In this document: piece by piece, positions 8,599 to 19,631 of the stretch | Numbering within the stretch: position 1 is the first letter of the stretch | How the letters are laid out: every line of letters starts with the position of its first letter | Assembly (NCBI GenBank): GCA_020632875.1 | Contig: JACKET010000023.1 | Span: 48,175 to 112,174, forward strand | Direction of reading: 5' to 3' | Origin: Alphaproteobacteria bacterium | GTDB taxonomy: Bacteria; Myxococcota_A; UBA796; GCA-2862545 | DNA: 64,000 nucleotides | The notes under the pieces: generated by a model | What the model saw: only the letters and a program-made list of their open reading frames with translations | The model's database searches: none | Told to the model about the DNA's origin: nothing | Translations under genes and position numbers: made by a program

Positions 8599-8812
8599 GG
8601 ACCTCCGGAGCTTCGGTTCCGGATTTCCCGTCGTGCTCTCGTGACGTCGTTCGACGTCGAACGAGGACGCCTTCCACGCATCGAGCTCCAGCCTGCGGAA
8701 TAGTCCGCGGGCTTTTGTCGTTTGTGGGGCACGACCGGTCGCGCTATCTGGCCCGACCGGACCAGCGGCTCGGCCCGCTGAACGCTCCCGGTCTCGGGAT
8801 TGGAGAAGAACC
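8599..8812. other. non-coding spacer with 16-bp palindrome
   Basis: With the preceding inverted repeat this makes a gap of about 340 bases without a gene. It contains a perfect 16-bp palindrome CGTTCGACGTCGAACG at 8648-8663, of the kind bound by dimeric regulators. Open frames crossing it have atypical composition and no ribosome site, so no gene is called. The promoter of the downstream secreted protein gene presumably lies here. Confidence 0.5.
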
Positions 8813-9658
8813 ATGCACATGCGAAAGCCCCTGACCCTCCTCGTCCTCCTCCCCGCAGTGGCCCTCTCGGTGGCCGGCAAGAAGGACAAGGGCGCGAAGG
8901 AGCCGGAGTCCGGGTGGGTGGTCGTGAACGCCGAGACCGGCGGCAGCTGCTACAAGACCCCCGACTTCAAGTCGATGCCCGAGGGCCCGGGCCGCCTCGC
9001 GCGGGCCGCTGCGATCGGCGAGATCATCGGCCAGTGGAACGGGCAGCGCAGCGACGGCGTCCAGTTCTCCGAGCAGACCGCCAACAACGTCGAGACCGTG
9101 CTGCTCGGCGATCCCGACGACGTCGACGTGATGGGGCCCGAGAACTACGACTGGTGCAAGAAGGTGATGTCCGGCAAGGCCACCGCCAGCGACTGGGAGT
9201 CGTGGGCGAGCGGGCAGAAGGCGCGGCTCACCAAGGGCGAGTGCAAGGGCAGCCTGCTCCCGCAGACGATGTACGACTACCTCGACATCGGCGCGGGCTG
9301 GCAGATCCCGGCACCCTTCTGCAAGGACGACGAGATCGTCATCGAGGTCAGCCCGAAGGACTACTTCCGCATCGAGAAGGGCGGGCCCTGGATCAATGCG
9401 GCCGGCGACACGTCCCAGCCGGCGAAGTCCGGTCTGCCCTGCACCCTCGAGGGCTGCTACAAGGGCACCGTCATCATGCGCTTCGTGTCCGACGAGGGCA
9501 TGGAGATCATCGAGCCCGTCGGCACCGGTCGCGTGTGGAAGGCCCCTGCGCACGGCGTGATCACCGTCATGATCAACGACAACGACTTCAACGAGAACGA
9601 GTGGAAGGTCGAGGCCGGCATGCAGCACCACGCGAGCGTCGGCTACAGCCCGAAGTAG
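8813..9658 (+). CDS. secreted hypothetical protein
   Basis: 281 aa. A clear signal peptide (about 1-21) precedes a Lys-rich start of the mature protein (GKKDKGAKEP). The mature part has several cysteines and a C-terminal beta-rich segment ending around VITVMINDNDFNENEW, which resembles the calcium-binding loop region of LecA-type lectin folds; that comparison is weak. No catalytic motif is seen. A TTGGAGAAG ribosome site precedes the ATG. The protein is probably periplasmic or extracellular, of unknown function. Confidence 0.8.
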   Translation: MHMRKPLTLLVLLPAVALSVAGKKDKGAKEPESGWVVVNAETGGSCYKTPDFKSMPEGPGRLARAAAIGEIIGQWNGQRSDGVQFSEQTANNVETVLLGDPDDVDVMGPENYDWCKKVMSGKATASDWESWASGQKARLTKGECKGSLLPQTMYDYLDIGAGWQIPAPFCKDDEIVIEVSPKDYFRIEKGGPWINAAGDTSQPAKSGLPCTLEGCYKGTVIMRFVSDEGMEIIEPVGTGRVWKAPAHGVITVMINDNDFNENEWKVEAGMQHHASVGYSPK

Positions 9659-9709
9659 CGCGGCCCGTGCGGCGGGACTTCTCGGCTCTGCCGGGGTAAA
9701 GGCGGTCCG

Positions 9710-10018
9710 ATGCTGTCGAGCCTGCTCGTGCTGTCCGCCTTCGCCCAGGAAGTCTGCCTTCCGGGGGCCGACTGCGACCTCGATGGGTTCACCGTCGCGC
9801 AGGGCGACTGCGACGACGAGAACCCCGAGGTGTACCCCGGCCACCCCGAGCGCTGCAGCAACGACCTCGACGACGACTGCAACGGCCTCTACAACGAGGG
9901 CTGTGATCGGTCCGTGCAGCAGGGCCAGCTCCGCGGGGGCAGCACCTGCGCGACCGAAGCGCCGAACGGCGCCTGGCTGTTCCTGCCCGTCTTCTTCTGG
10001 GGCCGTCGCCGGCGATGA
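9710..10018 (+). CDS. MopE-motif protein with MYXO-CTERM-like tail
   Basis: 102 aa. Signal peptide (1-12, ending FAQ), then one Cys/Asp-rich motif (32-65: GDCDDENPEVYPG, then ERCSNDLDDDCNG and NEGC), the putative metal-binding repeat named after methanotroph MopE and common in myxobacterial surface proteins. The tail GGSTC, a hydrophobic stretch (88-97) and RRRR resembles the MYXO-CTERM sorting signal. The stop overlaps the ATG of the OmpA gene (ATGA), so the two are coupled. It is likely a small metal-binding, surface-anchored protein. Confidence 0.8.
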   Translation: MLSSLLVLSAFAQEVCLPGADCDLDGFTVAQGDCDDENPEVYPGHPERCSNDLDDDCNGLYNEGCDRSVQQGQLRGGSTCATEAPNGAWLFLPVFFWGRRRR

Positions 10019-11925
10019 TCGCGCTCGTCGCCGTCGCGCTGGCCCAGGAGGCCTCCCTCCTCGAGCTCCCCATCGACGTCGAGCGGTTCAAGCCCCCGTC
10101 CGACACCTTCGGGTACGTCGTCACCGAGTCCTCCACGACCCTCGGCCACCTCCAGGTGGGGACCGGGATGTGGGGCCACTACGAGAGCGACTCGCTGGTG
10201 CTGCTGCGCAACGGGCAGCGCGTGATCGGGCCGCCACCCGACTTCCCCGACGCCATCCTCGAAGAGCGCTCGCTCGTCCACTTCCAGGCGGGCCTCGGGC
10301 TCGGTGACGTGTTCGGGCTGTCGGTCGACCTGCCCGTCTACATCTGGCAGGAGGGCTTCGAGCCCACCGAGCTCGGCACCGAGCCCGAGGTGGTCGACCT
10401 GCAGGCCTCGGGGCTCGGCGACCTGCGGGTGTCGCCGAAGCTCGTGCTGCTCGACATCCACCAGGGCACGCCCATCGGCATCGCGCTCGTCGCTCCGGTG
10501 TCGTTCCCGACCGCCTCGACCCGGTCGTTCATGGGGGAGGGCGAGCTCACCGCGTCGCCCGTCATGGCCGTCGAGCTGGCCGACGGCTCGGTGCGCGACC
10601 GCGACTACCACGTGCGTTTCGCGATCAACGCCGGCGCGCGCGTCAAGGGCACCGACACGTTCCGCGGCCTGAAGCTCGGTCCCGAGTTCCTGTACCGCGC
10701 GGGCCTGGCTGCGCACCCCGCGCCGGCCGTCGAGCTCGGCGTCGACCTCAACGGCAGCCTCGCGGGGCCGCTCGTCCCGCAGGCCCCCCTCGAGATCCTC
10801 CCGTTCCTGCGGCTCCTCCCGGTCGACACCGCGTCGCTGGTCGTCGGCGGCGGGTTCGGGCTGATCGAGGGCGTCGGATCGCCCGACCTGCGGCTGTTCG
10901 CGGGGGCCACCCTCGCGCCGAAGTTCGACCCGCTCTCGCTCGACCGCGACAAGGACGGGATCCCGAACAAGTACGACAAGTGCATCTCGATCCCCGAAGA
11001 CCTCGACGGCTTCCAGGACGAAGACGGCTGCCCCGACGAAGACAACGATCAAGACGGGCTGCTCGACACGGTCGACCGCTGTCCGAACGACCCCGAGGAC
11101 CTCGATCGCTTCCAGGACGAGGACGGGTGTCCCGACCCGGACAACGACGGCGACGGCATCTTCGACGTGAGCGACCGCTGTCCGTTCGACCCCGAGGACT
11201 TCGACGGCTTCCAGGACCTCGACGGCTGCCCCGAGCCCGACAACGACGGCGACGGCTTCCTCGACCCGGCGGACGCGTGCCCGAACGCCGCCGAGACCAT
11301 CAACGGGTTCGAGGACACCGACGGGTGCCCGGACGAGATGCCCCACGTCGACACCGACGGCGACGGGATCCAGGACAAGGACGACCGCTGCCCGTTCGAC
11401 CCGGAGGACTACGACGGCTTCCAGGACGAGGATGGCTGCCCCGACCCCGACAACGACCTCGACGGCATCTTCGACGTGCAGGACGCCTGCCCGTTCGATC
11501 CCGAGACGAAGAACGGGTACAAAGACGAAGATGGCTGCCCCGACGAGGCGCCGAGCCGCGTCATCGTCAAGAAGTCGAAGATCGAGATCCTCGAGAAGGT
11601 CTTCTTCGAGTTCGACAAGGCCATCATCCAGTCGGTGTCGTACAGCCTGCTCGACGAGGTCGCGACGGTCATCATCGAGCACCCGAACCTCACGCTCATC
11701 CGCGTCGAGGGCCACACGGATGCCGACGGCAGCGAGACGTACAACGAGCACCTGTCGCAGCGGCGCGCCGAAGCGGTCGTCGACTACCTGATCGGGCGCG
11801 GCGTCGAGGGCGCCCGGCTCGACCCCGTGGGCTTCGGCGAGTCGCGGCCGATCGACACGAACAAGACGCAGGAGGGCAAGGCCAACAACCGACGCGTCGA
11901 GTTCGTGATCGTCGAACAGGAGTGA
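10015..11925 (+). CDS. OmpA-family protein with thrombospondin type-3 repeats
   Basis: 636 aa outer-membrane protein. Signal peptide (1-11, ending ALAQ), beta-barrel-like region (about 15-305), then about six thrombospondin type-3 calcium repeats (310-515; units of the form DNDGDGIFD...CP.DPEDFDGFQDEDGCP), then an OmpA/MotB peptidoglycan-binding domain (about 525-636: VFFEFDKAIIQ, VEGHTDADGSETYN, LSQRRAEAV, NNRRVEF). This would link the outer membrane to peptidoglycan through a calcium-stiffened stalk. It starts inside the stop of the MopE-motif gene. A palindrome follows the stop. Confidence 0.94.
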   Translation: MIALVAVALAQEASLLELPIDVERFKPPSDTFGYVVTESSTTLGHLQVGTGMWGHYESDSLVLLRNGQRVIGPPPDFPDAILEERSLVHFQAGLGLGDVFGLSVDLPVYIWQEGFEPTELGTEPEVVDLQASGLGDLRVSPKLVLLDIHQGTPIGIALVAPVSFPTASTRSFMGEGELTASPVMAVELADGSVRDRDYHVRFAINAGARVKGTDTFRGLKLGPEFLYRAGLAAHPAPAVELGVDLNGSLAGPLVPQAPLEILPFLRLLPVDTASLVVGGGFGLIEGVGSPDLRLFAGATLAPKFDPLSLDRDKDGIPNKYDKCISIPEDLDGFQDEDGCPDEDNDQDGLLDTVDRCPNDPEDLDRFQDEDGCPDPDNDGDGIFDVSDRCPFDPEDFDGFQDLDGCPEPDNDGDGFLDPADACPNAAETINGFEDTDGCPDEMPHVDTDGDGIQDKDDRCPFDPEDYDGFQDEDGCPDPDNDLDGIFDVQDACPFDPETKNGYKDEDGCPDEAPSRVIVKKSKIEILEKVFFEFDKAIIQSVSYSLLDEVATVIIEHPNLTLIRVEGHTDADGSETYNEHLSQRRAEAVVDYLIGRGVEGARLDPVGFGESRPIDTNKTQEGKANNRRVEFVIVEQE

Positions 11926-11935
11926 CGCCACGGAA

Positions 11936-11952
11936 CGCGAATGATATTCGCG
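11936..11952. promoter_or_regulatory. AT-rich palindrome, candidate operator
   Basis: CGCGAAT-GAT-ATTCGCG is a perfect 7-bp inverted repeat lying between the OmpA stop and the hydrolase start (27 bases before the ATG). Its AT-rich core is unusual for this region, so it could be a regulator site or a small stem in the 5' leader. No T-tract follows. Confidence 0.3.
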
Positions 11953-11978
11953 ATTCGTCTCACCGGTCACGGGGTCCC

Positions 11979-12782
11979 ATGTACACGACGATTTCCGACG
12001 GCGTACGGCTCGCCTGGCAGACCGCGGGCACCGGGCCGCGCATCGCGCTGGTCATGGGGCTCGGCATGCCGGGCCGGATCTGGGGCGACGTGCGCGACGC
12101 GCTGTCCCGCGAGTTCTCGGTGCTCACGTACGACGCGCGCGGGATGGGGGAGTCCGACCTCCCCGCGAAGCCCTACCGGATGCGCGATCTCGGCGACGAT
12201 GTCGCGGTGGTGCTCGACGCGGCGGGGTGGAGCGACGCCCACGTCGTGGGGGTCAGCATGGGCGGGATGGCCGTGCAGGAGACCGCGCTGCGCCACCGCG
12301 CGCGGCTGCGGAGCCTCACGCTCATCGCGACGCACTCGGGCACGCCGGGTGCCGTGGTGCCCGGGCCCGAGGGCCTGCTGCGGCTCGCCCAGTCGCGGGT
12401 CGGTCCGCCCGAGAAGCGCCGTGCGGCGTTCGTGAAGCTGCTCTACCCCCCCGAGTCGGGCGTCACGGGGTCGGATGCCGTCGAGAACATGGTGCTCGGG
12501 GCGACCGACCCGAAGCACCGCGCGGCCGTGAAGCTCCAGCTGGGCGCGGTGTTCCGGCACCACACCACGTCGCGGCTCCGCGCGCTCGCCGGTCTGCCGA
12601 CCCTCGTGGTGCGACCGGGCCGCGACCTCCTGTGCCGTCCCTCGAACAACGACCGTCTCGCCCGGGCGATCCCGGGTGCGGTGCTCGAGCGGTTCGACGA
12701 CGCCGGGCACGGCATCGTGCACCAGTGTCCCGACCGGCTCGCCGCGGCCATCGCGCGGCACGTGCGTCACGCCGAGGGATGA
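11979..12782 (+). CDS. alpha/beta-fold hydrolase
   Basis: 267 aa, single-domain alpha/beta hydrolase without a signal peptide, so cytoplasmic. The nucleophile elbow is GVSMGG (Ser near residue 90), the acid is probably the Asp in RPGRDLLCRP (about 213), and the histidine is in DAGHGI (about 245); the oxyanion-hole region is MGLGMPG. This is close to the esterase, epoxide-hydrolase and lactonase-type families, but the substrate cannot be told. It is a separate gene from the OmpA unit, 53 bases downstream. Confidence 0.9.
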   Translation: MYTTISDGVRLAWQTAGTGPRIALVMGLGMPGRIWGDVRDALSREFSVLTYDARGMGESDLPAKPYRMRDLGDDVAVVLDAAGWSDAHVVGVSMGGMAVQETALRHRARLRSLTLIATHSGTPGAVVPGPEGLLRLAQSRVGPPEKRRAAFVKLLYPPESGVTGSDAVENMVLGATDPKHRAAVKLQLGAVFRHHTTSRLRALAGLPTLVVRPGRDLLCRPSNNDRLARAIPGAVLERFDDAGHGIVHQCPDRLAAAIARHVRHAEG

Positions 12783-12830
12783 GCTTCGGGTCGGAGGGGG
12801 TTATGGGCCCGGATTCCCAGGGAGACCCCC

Positions 12831-13784
12831 ATGACGCGCCCCCTCGCCCTCCTCGCCGCGATCCTGCTCGCCCTTCCCGCCGCCGCGCAGGACAACCGGC
12901 AGTACGCGTCCTCCTTCAAGCGCGACAGCCGCCTCAGCGACAACGCGTACAACTACTCCAGCGCGCTCGACAGCAACGTGAACACGGTCTGGCAGACCGA
13001 TCCCGAGCAAGACAACGCGACCCAGTGGATGGAGATCGACGTGCCGACCTCCACGGTCGACAAGATCGCGGCGGTCATCGGGTGGGACAAAGACGACGAG
13101 ACGTTCAAGGACTACGCGCGTCTGAAGCGGATCAACGTCGAGATCTTCGACAAGATCAGCTCCACCGAGCGCAAGATGGTCGGCTCGGGCGAGGTCTCGT
13201 TCGAAGACAAGCGCGGCTGGCAGATCCTCGACCTCCCCGACGCGAAGATCGGCGAGCTCGGCGGCGTGGTCCGCGTGAACGTGAAAGAGGCGTACAAGGG
13301 CGTCGACTACTCGAACATCGCGGTCTCCGAGATCCGCGTGCACCTGCTCGAGTTCCCCGCCGAGACGGTCGCCCTCGTCAACACCCCGGCCGCCCAGGAC
13401 GAAGCGAAGAACGACGCCTCGAACGCCGTCGACGGCAGCGACAAGACCTTCTTCGTCGCCCAGGGCAAAGACACCGAGATCGTGCTCGAAGCGCCCGGCT
13501 ACGGCGTCTCCAGCGTGGTGATCACGCCGGGCCCCAAGACCCACGCGCGCCCCAAGACCGTCGTGATCCGCAGCAACGTGCTCGACCAGGAGGTCACGCA
13601 CGAGCTCGCGCAGGATGCGAAGGCCCCGTACTCGCTGCTCATCCCGATCGTGAAGGGCTACACCGGCGGCGCCTGGGGCGAGATCACGGTGAAGGTGACC
13701 GACACCTGGCCGGGCTCGGTGGCCGAGAACCCGCTCGCCCTCACCGAGCTGCGGATGACCGCCACCACGATCGAAGAGTTCTAG
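12831..13784 (+). CDS. secreted protein with discoidin-like (F5/8 C) folds
   Basis: 317 aa. Signal peptide ending AAAQ (about 20) and GGAG six bases before the ATG. The mature protein looks like two galactose-binding-like beta-sandwiches: the first (about 25-170) has the pattern SSALDSNVNTVWQTD followed by WMEIDV, the second (about 180-315) SNAVDGSDKTFFVA followed by TEIVLEAPG. Such domains usually bind glycans or lipids. No catalytic residues are evident. It precedes the receptor kinase gene and may be functionally linked to it. Confidence 0.82.
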   Translation: MTRPLALLAAILLALPAAAQDNRQYASSFKRDSRLSDNAYNYSSALDSNVNTVWQTDPEQDNATQWMEIDVPTSTVDKIAAVIGWDKDDETFKDYARLKRINVEIFDKISSTERKMVGSGEVSFEDKRGWQILDLPDAKIGELGGVVRVNVKEAYKGVDYSNIAVSEIRVHLLEFPAETVALVNTPAAQDEAKNDASNAVDGSDKTFFVAQGKDTEIVLEAPGYGVSSVVITPGPKTHARPKTVVIRSNVLDQEVTHELAQDAKAPYSLLIPIVKGYTGGAWGEITVKVTDTWPGSVAENPLALTELRMTATTIEEF

Positions 13785-13790
13785 GGGCTG

Positions 13791-13819
13791 GCGCACGTCC
13801 CCCGCGGGGCGGCGTGCGC
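13791..13819. terminator. hairpin between secreted protein and kinase genes
   Basis: GCGCACG (13791-13797) pairs with CGTGCGC (13813-13819), with a C-run/G-run stem inside. It is GC-rich and has no T-tract, so intrinsic termination is unproven. Confidence 0.3.
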
Positions 13820-13833
13820 GGTAGAGTGGCGCG

Positions 13834-16215
<2,382 letters not shown>

Positions 16216-17284
16216 CCCTCTGGTTGGCCTGGGCGGCCCCCGCCGTGGCCGATTGTCCCGACATCGACGCCCAGATCCGATCGGCCGAGTCCGACCTGCT
16301 CTCCTATTTCCTCGCCGACGCGCAGAAGGCGCTGGGCGCGGCCGTCGAGGGCATGGCGTGCGGCGAGCCCCTCTCCGCCGAGCAGGTCGCCCGCTACTGG
16401 CAGGCTCAGGCGATGATCTGGAGCTTCCAGGAGGACGAGCGCGCGGCGTCGGCCTTCGCCGCGTCGAAGGCGCGTGGCGCCGACCACTTCAACGACGATT
16501 ACGGCAGCAAGTACCGCGCGATCTGGGAGGCCGCGGCCGTGCCGTCCGGCGCCGCGAACCCGCTCGTCGTCCGCGGGATCGGCGACGACGAGAAGGTCTG
16601 GATCGACGGCGTGCTCGCCGGGGACCCCGCCGCGTCCGCCGGCCTGCACCTCGTCCAGATCGGCGGTGCGTCGCCGCGTTTCGCCCGCGCCGTCGAGTTC
16701 CCGGCGTCCGGCTCCCTCACGCTCTCGGTCCCCGCGCCCACAGCTCCCGAGCCCGTGGTGGCGCCCGTGCCGGTGGTCGTCGAGCCCGACCCCGATCCGC
16801 AACCCGAGCCGAAGCCGGATCCGCAACCCGAGCCGAAGCCCGATCCCGTCGGTCCCGCGCCCGAGCCGGTCGGCCCGGCCCTCGCCGAGGCCTTCGCGCG
16901 CTACGACGCGCCGCTGCAGGGCCTCGGGCGCAAGGTGGCCGACGCCGAGGGCCGCGCGATGTCCTGGCGCGGCGAGGTCATCCCGCTCGCGAAGTCGCAG
17001 GCCTCCGGCCGTGCCGCGCTCCGGAAGATGCCGGGCAACACGGTCGGCCAGATCGGCATGCTCGGCGTAGCGGCGGCCGGGGCCTACAGCTCGTACCTGT
17101 TCGGCTGGGAGGTCACGACCGGGCGCAGCCAGTCGCCCCCCGCGATGACCTCGGCGCTGGTGGCCTCGGCGCTCGTCGCGGTCACGGGGCTGTCGGGCCG
17201 GATGTGGCTCGCCGCCAGGCGGAAGAAGAACAAGGGCGCCATCCGCGACGCCGCGAGCAGCGCGCTGGCCCTCGGGAAGGCCGA

Positions 17285-18274
17285 GTGAGGCTCGTCGGTC
17301 TCGCGCTCCTCCTGCCGGGCTGTGCGCGCGGCATCTGGGATGCGCGCCAGTTCCGGTGCGAGGAGCTCGACGCCATCGAGGTGTCGAACTTCGGGTACTA
17401 CCCGACGCTCGTGACGAGCTCGCTCGAGATCGACGAGGACTGCGAGGTCAAGACGCAGGGCATCCGCCGCACGTGGGCGCGGGAGAGCGACGGCACGCTG
17501 TTCCTCGACGACGTGCACCGCATCGAGCTCGAGATCGACCCCGCGACCTTCGCCACGGCGCAGGACTGGCCCGAGCTCGGCTTCTCGTGGACCGAGCCCG
17601 GGATCGACCCCGGCGACTACCAGTCCCGCGTCACCGGCGAGACCTCGATGCGGCTCGACTTCGTGTACGGGCCCGCGCTGCCGCGGGTCCACGTGGGGAG
17701 CACGCATCGCGGGGTGCTCGGCTACGGCCGGGGTGTCGAGGGCTTCGACGGCGACGGCGAGACGCCGGGTCGGGCCGAGCTGCGGGTCGACTGCCGCGAC
17801 TGCTTCGTGAACATCCGGGCGAACGGTGGCGTGCAGGTCCAGACGGACGGGCTCGCGACCGACCTCGAGTGCCGCGGGTCGAGTGGGCTGTGCACCTACA
17901 TCCGCGTCGACGAGCTCGGCGACGACGTGCCGGCGAACGAGATCTGCGTGGGCCCGACGACCCCGAAGGTCTTCTACCGGGGTGGGTCGGACGACAACGT
18001 GAAGATCGTCGTGCTCGGCGACCCCGGCGAGGACTTCACGCTGCAGAGCATCGACGTGCAGACGGGCGGCACCGTCGCCGTGGTCGTCCCCGACCTGAAC
18101 TTCCACGGCCAGGTGTCGAGCGGCGTCCTCACCGCCGGGCTGAACCTGCCCCAGGTCGGCCAGGGGCCCGAGCTGAACGTGCAGGCGTCGCTCGGCGTCG
18201 TGCTCGCGATCGACAACCAGTCCCTCCGGGAAGGCGCCTGCGAGTCCGGGCTCCCGGTCCTGGACGTGCAGTGA
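17285..18274 (+). CDS. lipoprotein of unknown function
   Basis: 329 aa. GTG start overlapping the previous stop (GTGA). The signal ends in the lipobox LPGC (Cys13). The mature protein is beta-rich with paired cysteines (DCRDCF near residue 170, CRGSSGLC near 200) and no recognisable enzymatic motif; the C-terminal half repeats short strand patterns like a beta-helix or adhesin. It is probably the third member of the kinase operon (kinase, exported protein, lipoprotein), acting at the envelope. Confidence 0.8.
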   Translation: MRLVGLALLLPGCARGIWDARQFRCEELDAIEVSNFGYYPTLVTSSLEIDEDCEVKTQGIRRTWARESDGTLFLDDVHRIELEIDPATFATAQDWPELGFSWTEPGIDPGDYQSRVTGETSMRLDFVYGPALPRVHVGSTHRGVLGYGRGVEGFDGDGETPGRAELRVDCRDCFVNIRANGGVQVQTDGLATDLECRGSSGLCTYIRVDELGDDVPANEICVGPTTPKVFYRGGSDDNVKIVVLGDPGEDFTLQSIDVQTGGTVAVVVPDLNFHGQVSSGVLTAGLNLPQVGQGPELNVQASLGVVLAIDNQSLREGACESGLPVLDVQ

Positions 18275-18305
18275 GGGCTGGCGGGTTGACCGCCCGGGAG
18301 GAGAG

Positions 18306-19631
18306 ATGCTGTTGAGCCTGTGGACCTCGCTCGCGCTCGCCGGGGCGACCCCTCAGGCCCTGCTGGAGCAGGGGATGGCGGCCCAGCGCGGCGGGGACGT
18401 GGCCGCGGCGAAAGCCGCGTACGCGCAGTGCCTCGCGGCCGACGAGACGTTCGTGCCCTGCCACTGGGAGATCGGCTGGTCGTTCTGGACGGAGGGCGAC
18501 TGGGCCCACGTCGTGGAGCACTGGGAGCGCGTGAAGGCGCTGGAGCCGACGCATCCCGAGGTCGACAAGCACCTCGGCACGGCGAAGGGCCACCTCGCGT
18601 CGCTCGCGATGATCAAGGCCAGCGCGTCGGGGGCGCCGGACAGCGTGCGACCGCCCGTCGCGGCCGGGAAGACCGTCCGCATCCGCGCGGTCGGCGACAT
18701 CATGATGGGCACCGACTTCCCGGCGGGCTTCCTCCCTCCCGAAGACGGCGCGACGGTGCTGGCGGGCGTCTACGACCTGCTGAACGACGCCGACGTCACG
18801 TTCGGCAACCTCGAGGGCCCGCTGTGCGACGGCGGCACCACGAACAAGTGCGGCCCGGGCGAGAACTGCTACGCCTTCCGCACGCCCACGAGCTACGGCC
18901 AGTACCTGAAGAAGGCGGGGTTCGACCTCCTCTCCACGGCGAACAACCACGCCGAGGACTTCGGTGAGCTGTGCCGCAACCAGACCGAGCAGACGCTCGA
19001 CGGGCTCGGAATCGCGCACTCCGGCCGTCCCGGCACCCTCGCCACCGTCGAGCACGACGGGGTGAAGATCGGGATGATCGGCTTCCACACGTCCCGATCG
19101 GGCCACTACCTCAACGACCCCGACACCGCCGCGGCGCTGATCAAGGCGATGAAGGCGAAGCACGACCTCGTGATCGTCAGCTTCCACGGCGGCGCAGAAG
19201 GCGCGAAGAACCTCCACGTCCCCGACAAGATGGAGACCTTCTACGGCGAGCAGCGCGGGCACCTGCGCCAGTTCGCCCGGCTCGCCATCGCCTCCGGCGC
19301 CGACATGGTGCTCGGCCACGGCCCGCACGTGCCGCGCGGGATGGAGCTCGTCGACGGGCACCTCGTGATCTACAGCCTCGGGAACTTCGCGACCTACGGG
19401 CGCTTCAACCTCTCGGGGCACCTGTCGACCTCGCTCGTGCTCGAAGCGACCCTCGACCACGAGGGCAAGCTCGTCTCCGGGAAGATCCTCCCCATCCGGC
19501 TGGAGGGCGAGGGGATCCCGATGCCGGACGCCGAGAAGACCGCGATCGACCTGATCCGCACGCTGTCGACGGAGGACTTCGGCGAGCGCGCGCCCGTCAT
19601 CGCGAAAGACGGGAGCTTCGCTCCGCGCTGA
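18306..19631 (+). CDS. CapA-family metallophosphatase with N-terminal TPR
   Basis: 441 aa. Signal peptide (about 1-13), a TPR-like helical region (15-105), then a CapA/PgsA poly-gamma-glutamate-type calcineurin fold: AVGDIMMGT (about 128), FGNLEGPL, STANNHAEDFG, VSFHGGAEG, LGHGPHVPRG and YSLGNFA, which together supply the metal ligands. CapA proteins are tied to capsular polyglutamate export, but many homologues have other or unknown roles; no cap or pgs genes are nearby. GGAGGAG precedes the ATG. The gene abuts a convergent gene with no spacer. Confidence 0.9.
   Translation: MLLSLWTSLALAGATPQALLEQGMAAQRGGDVAAAKAAYAQCLAADETFVPCHWEIGWSFWTEGDWAHVVEHWERVKALEPTHPEVDKHLGTAKGHLASLAMIKASASGAPDSVRPPVAAGKTVRIRAVGDIMMGTDFPAGFLPPEDGATVLAGVYDLLNDADVTFGNLEGPLCDGGTTNKCGPGENCYAFRTPTSYGQYLKKAGFDLLSTANNHAEDFGELCRNQTEQTLDGLGIAHSGRPGTLATVEHDGVKIGMIGFHTSRSGHYLNDPDTAAALIKAMKAKHDLVIVSFHGGAEGAKNLHVPDKMETFYGEQRGHLRQFARLAIASGADMVLGHGPHVPRGMELVDGHLVIYSLGNFATYGRFNLSGHLSTSLVLEATLDHEGKLVSGKILPIRLEGEGIPMPDAEKTAIDLIRTLSTEDFGERAPVIAKDGSFAPR

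Noticed and set aside
8550..8834. Small plus-strand gene in the atpE downstream gap
   Set aside because: No ribosome site, and the frame runs through the inverted repeat and into the next gene's start; composition unlike neighbours.
9889..11970. 693-codon minus-strand open frame opposite the OmpA gene
   Set aside because: It mirrors the GC-rich codons of the OmpA calcium repeats; composition is Arg/Val-rich with no domain.
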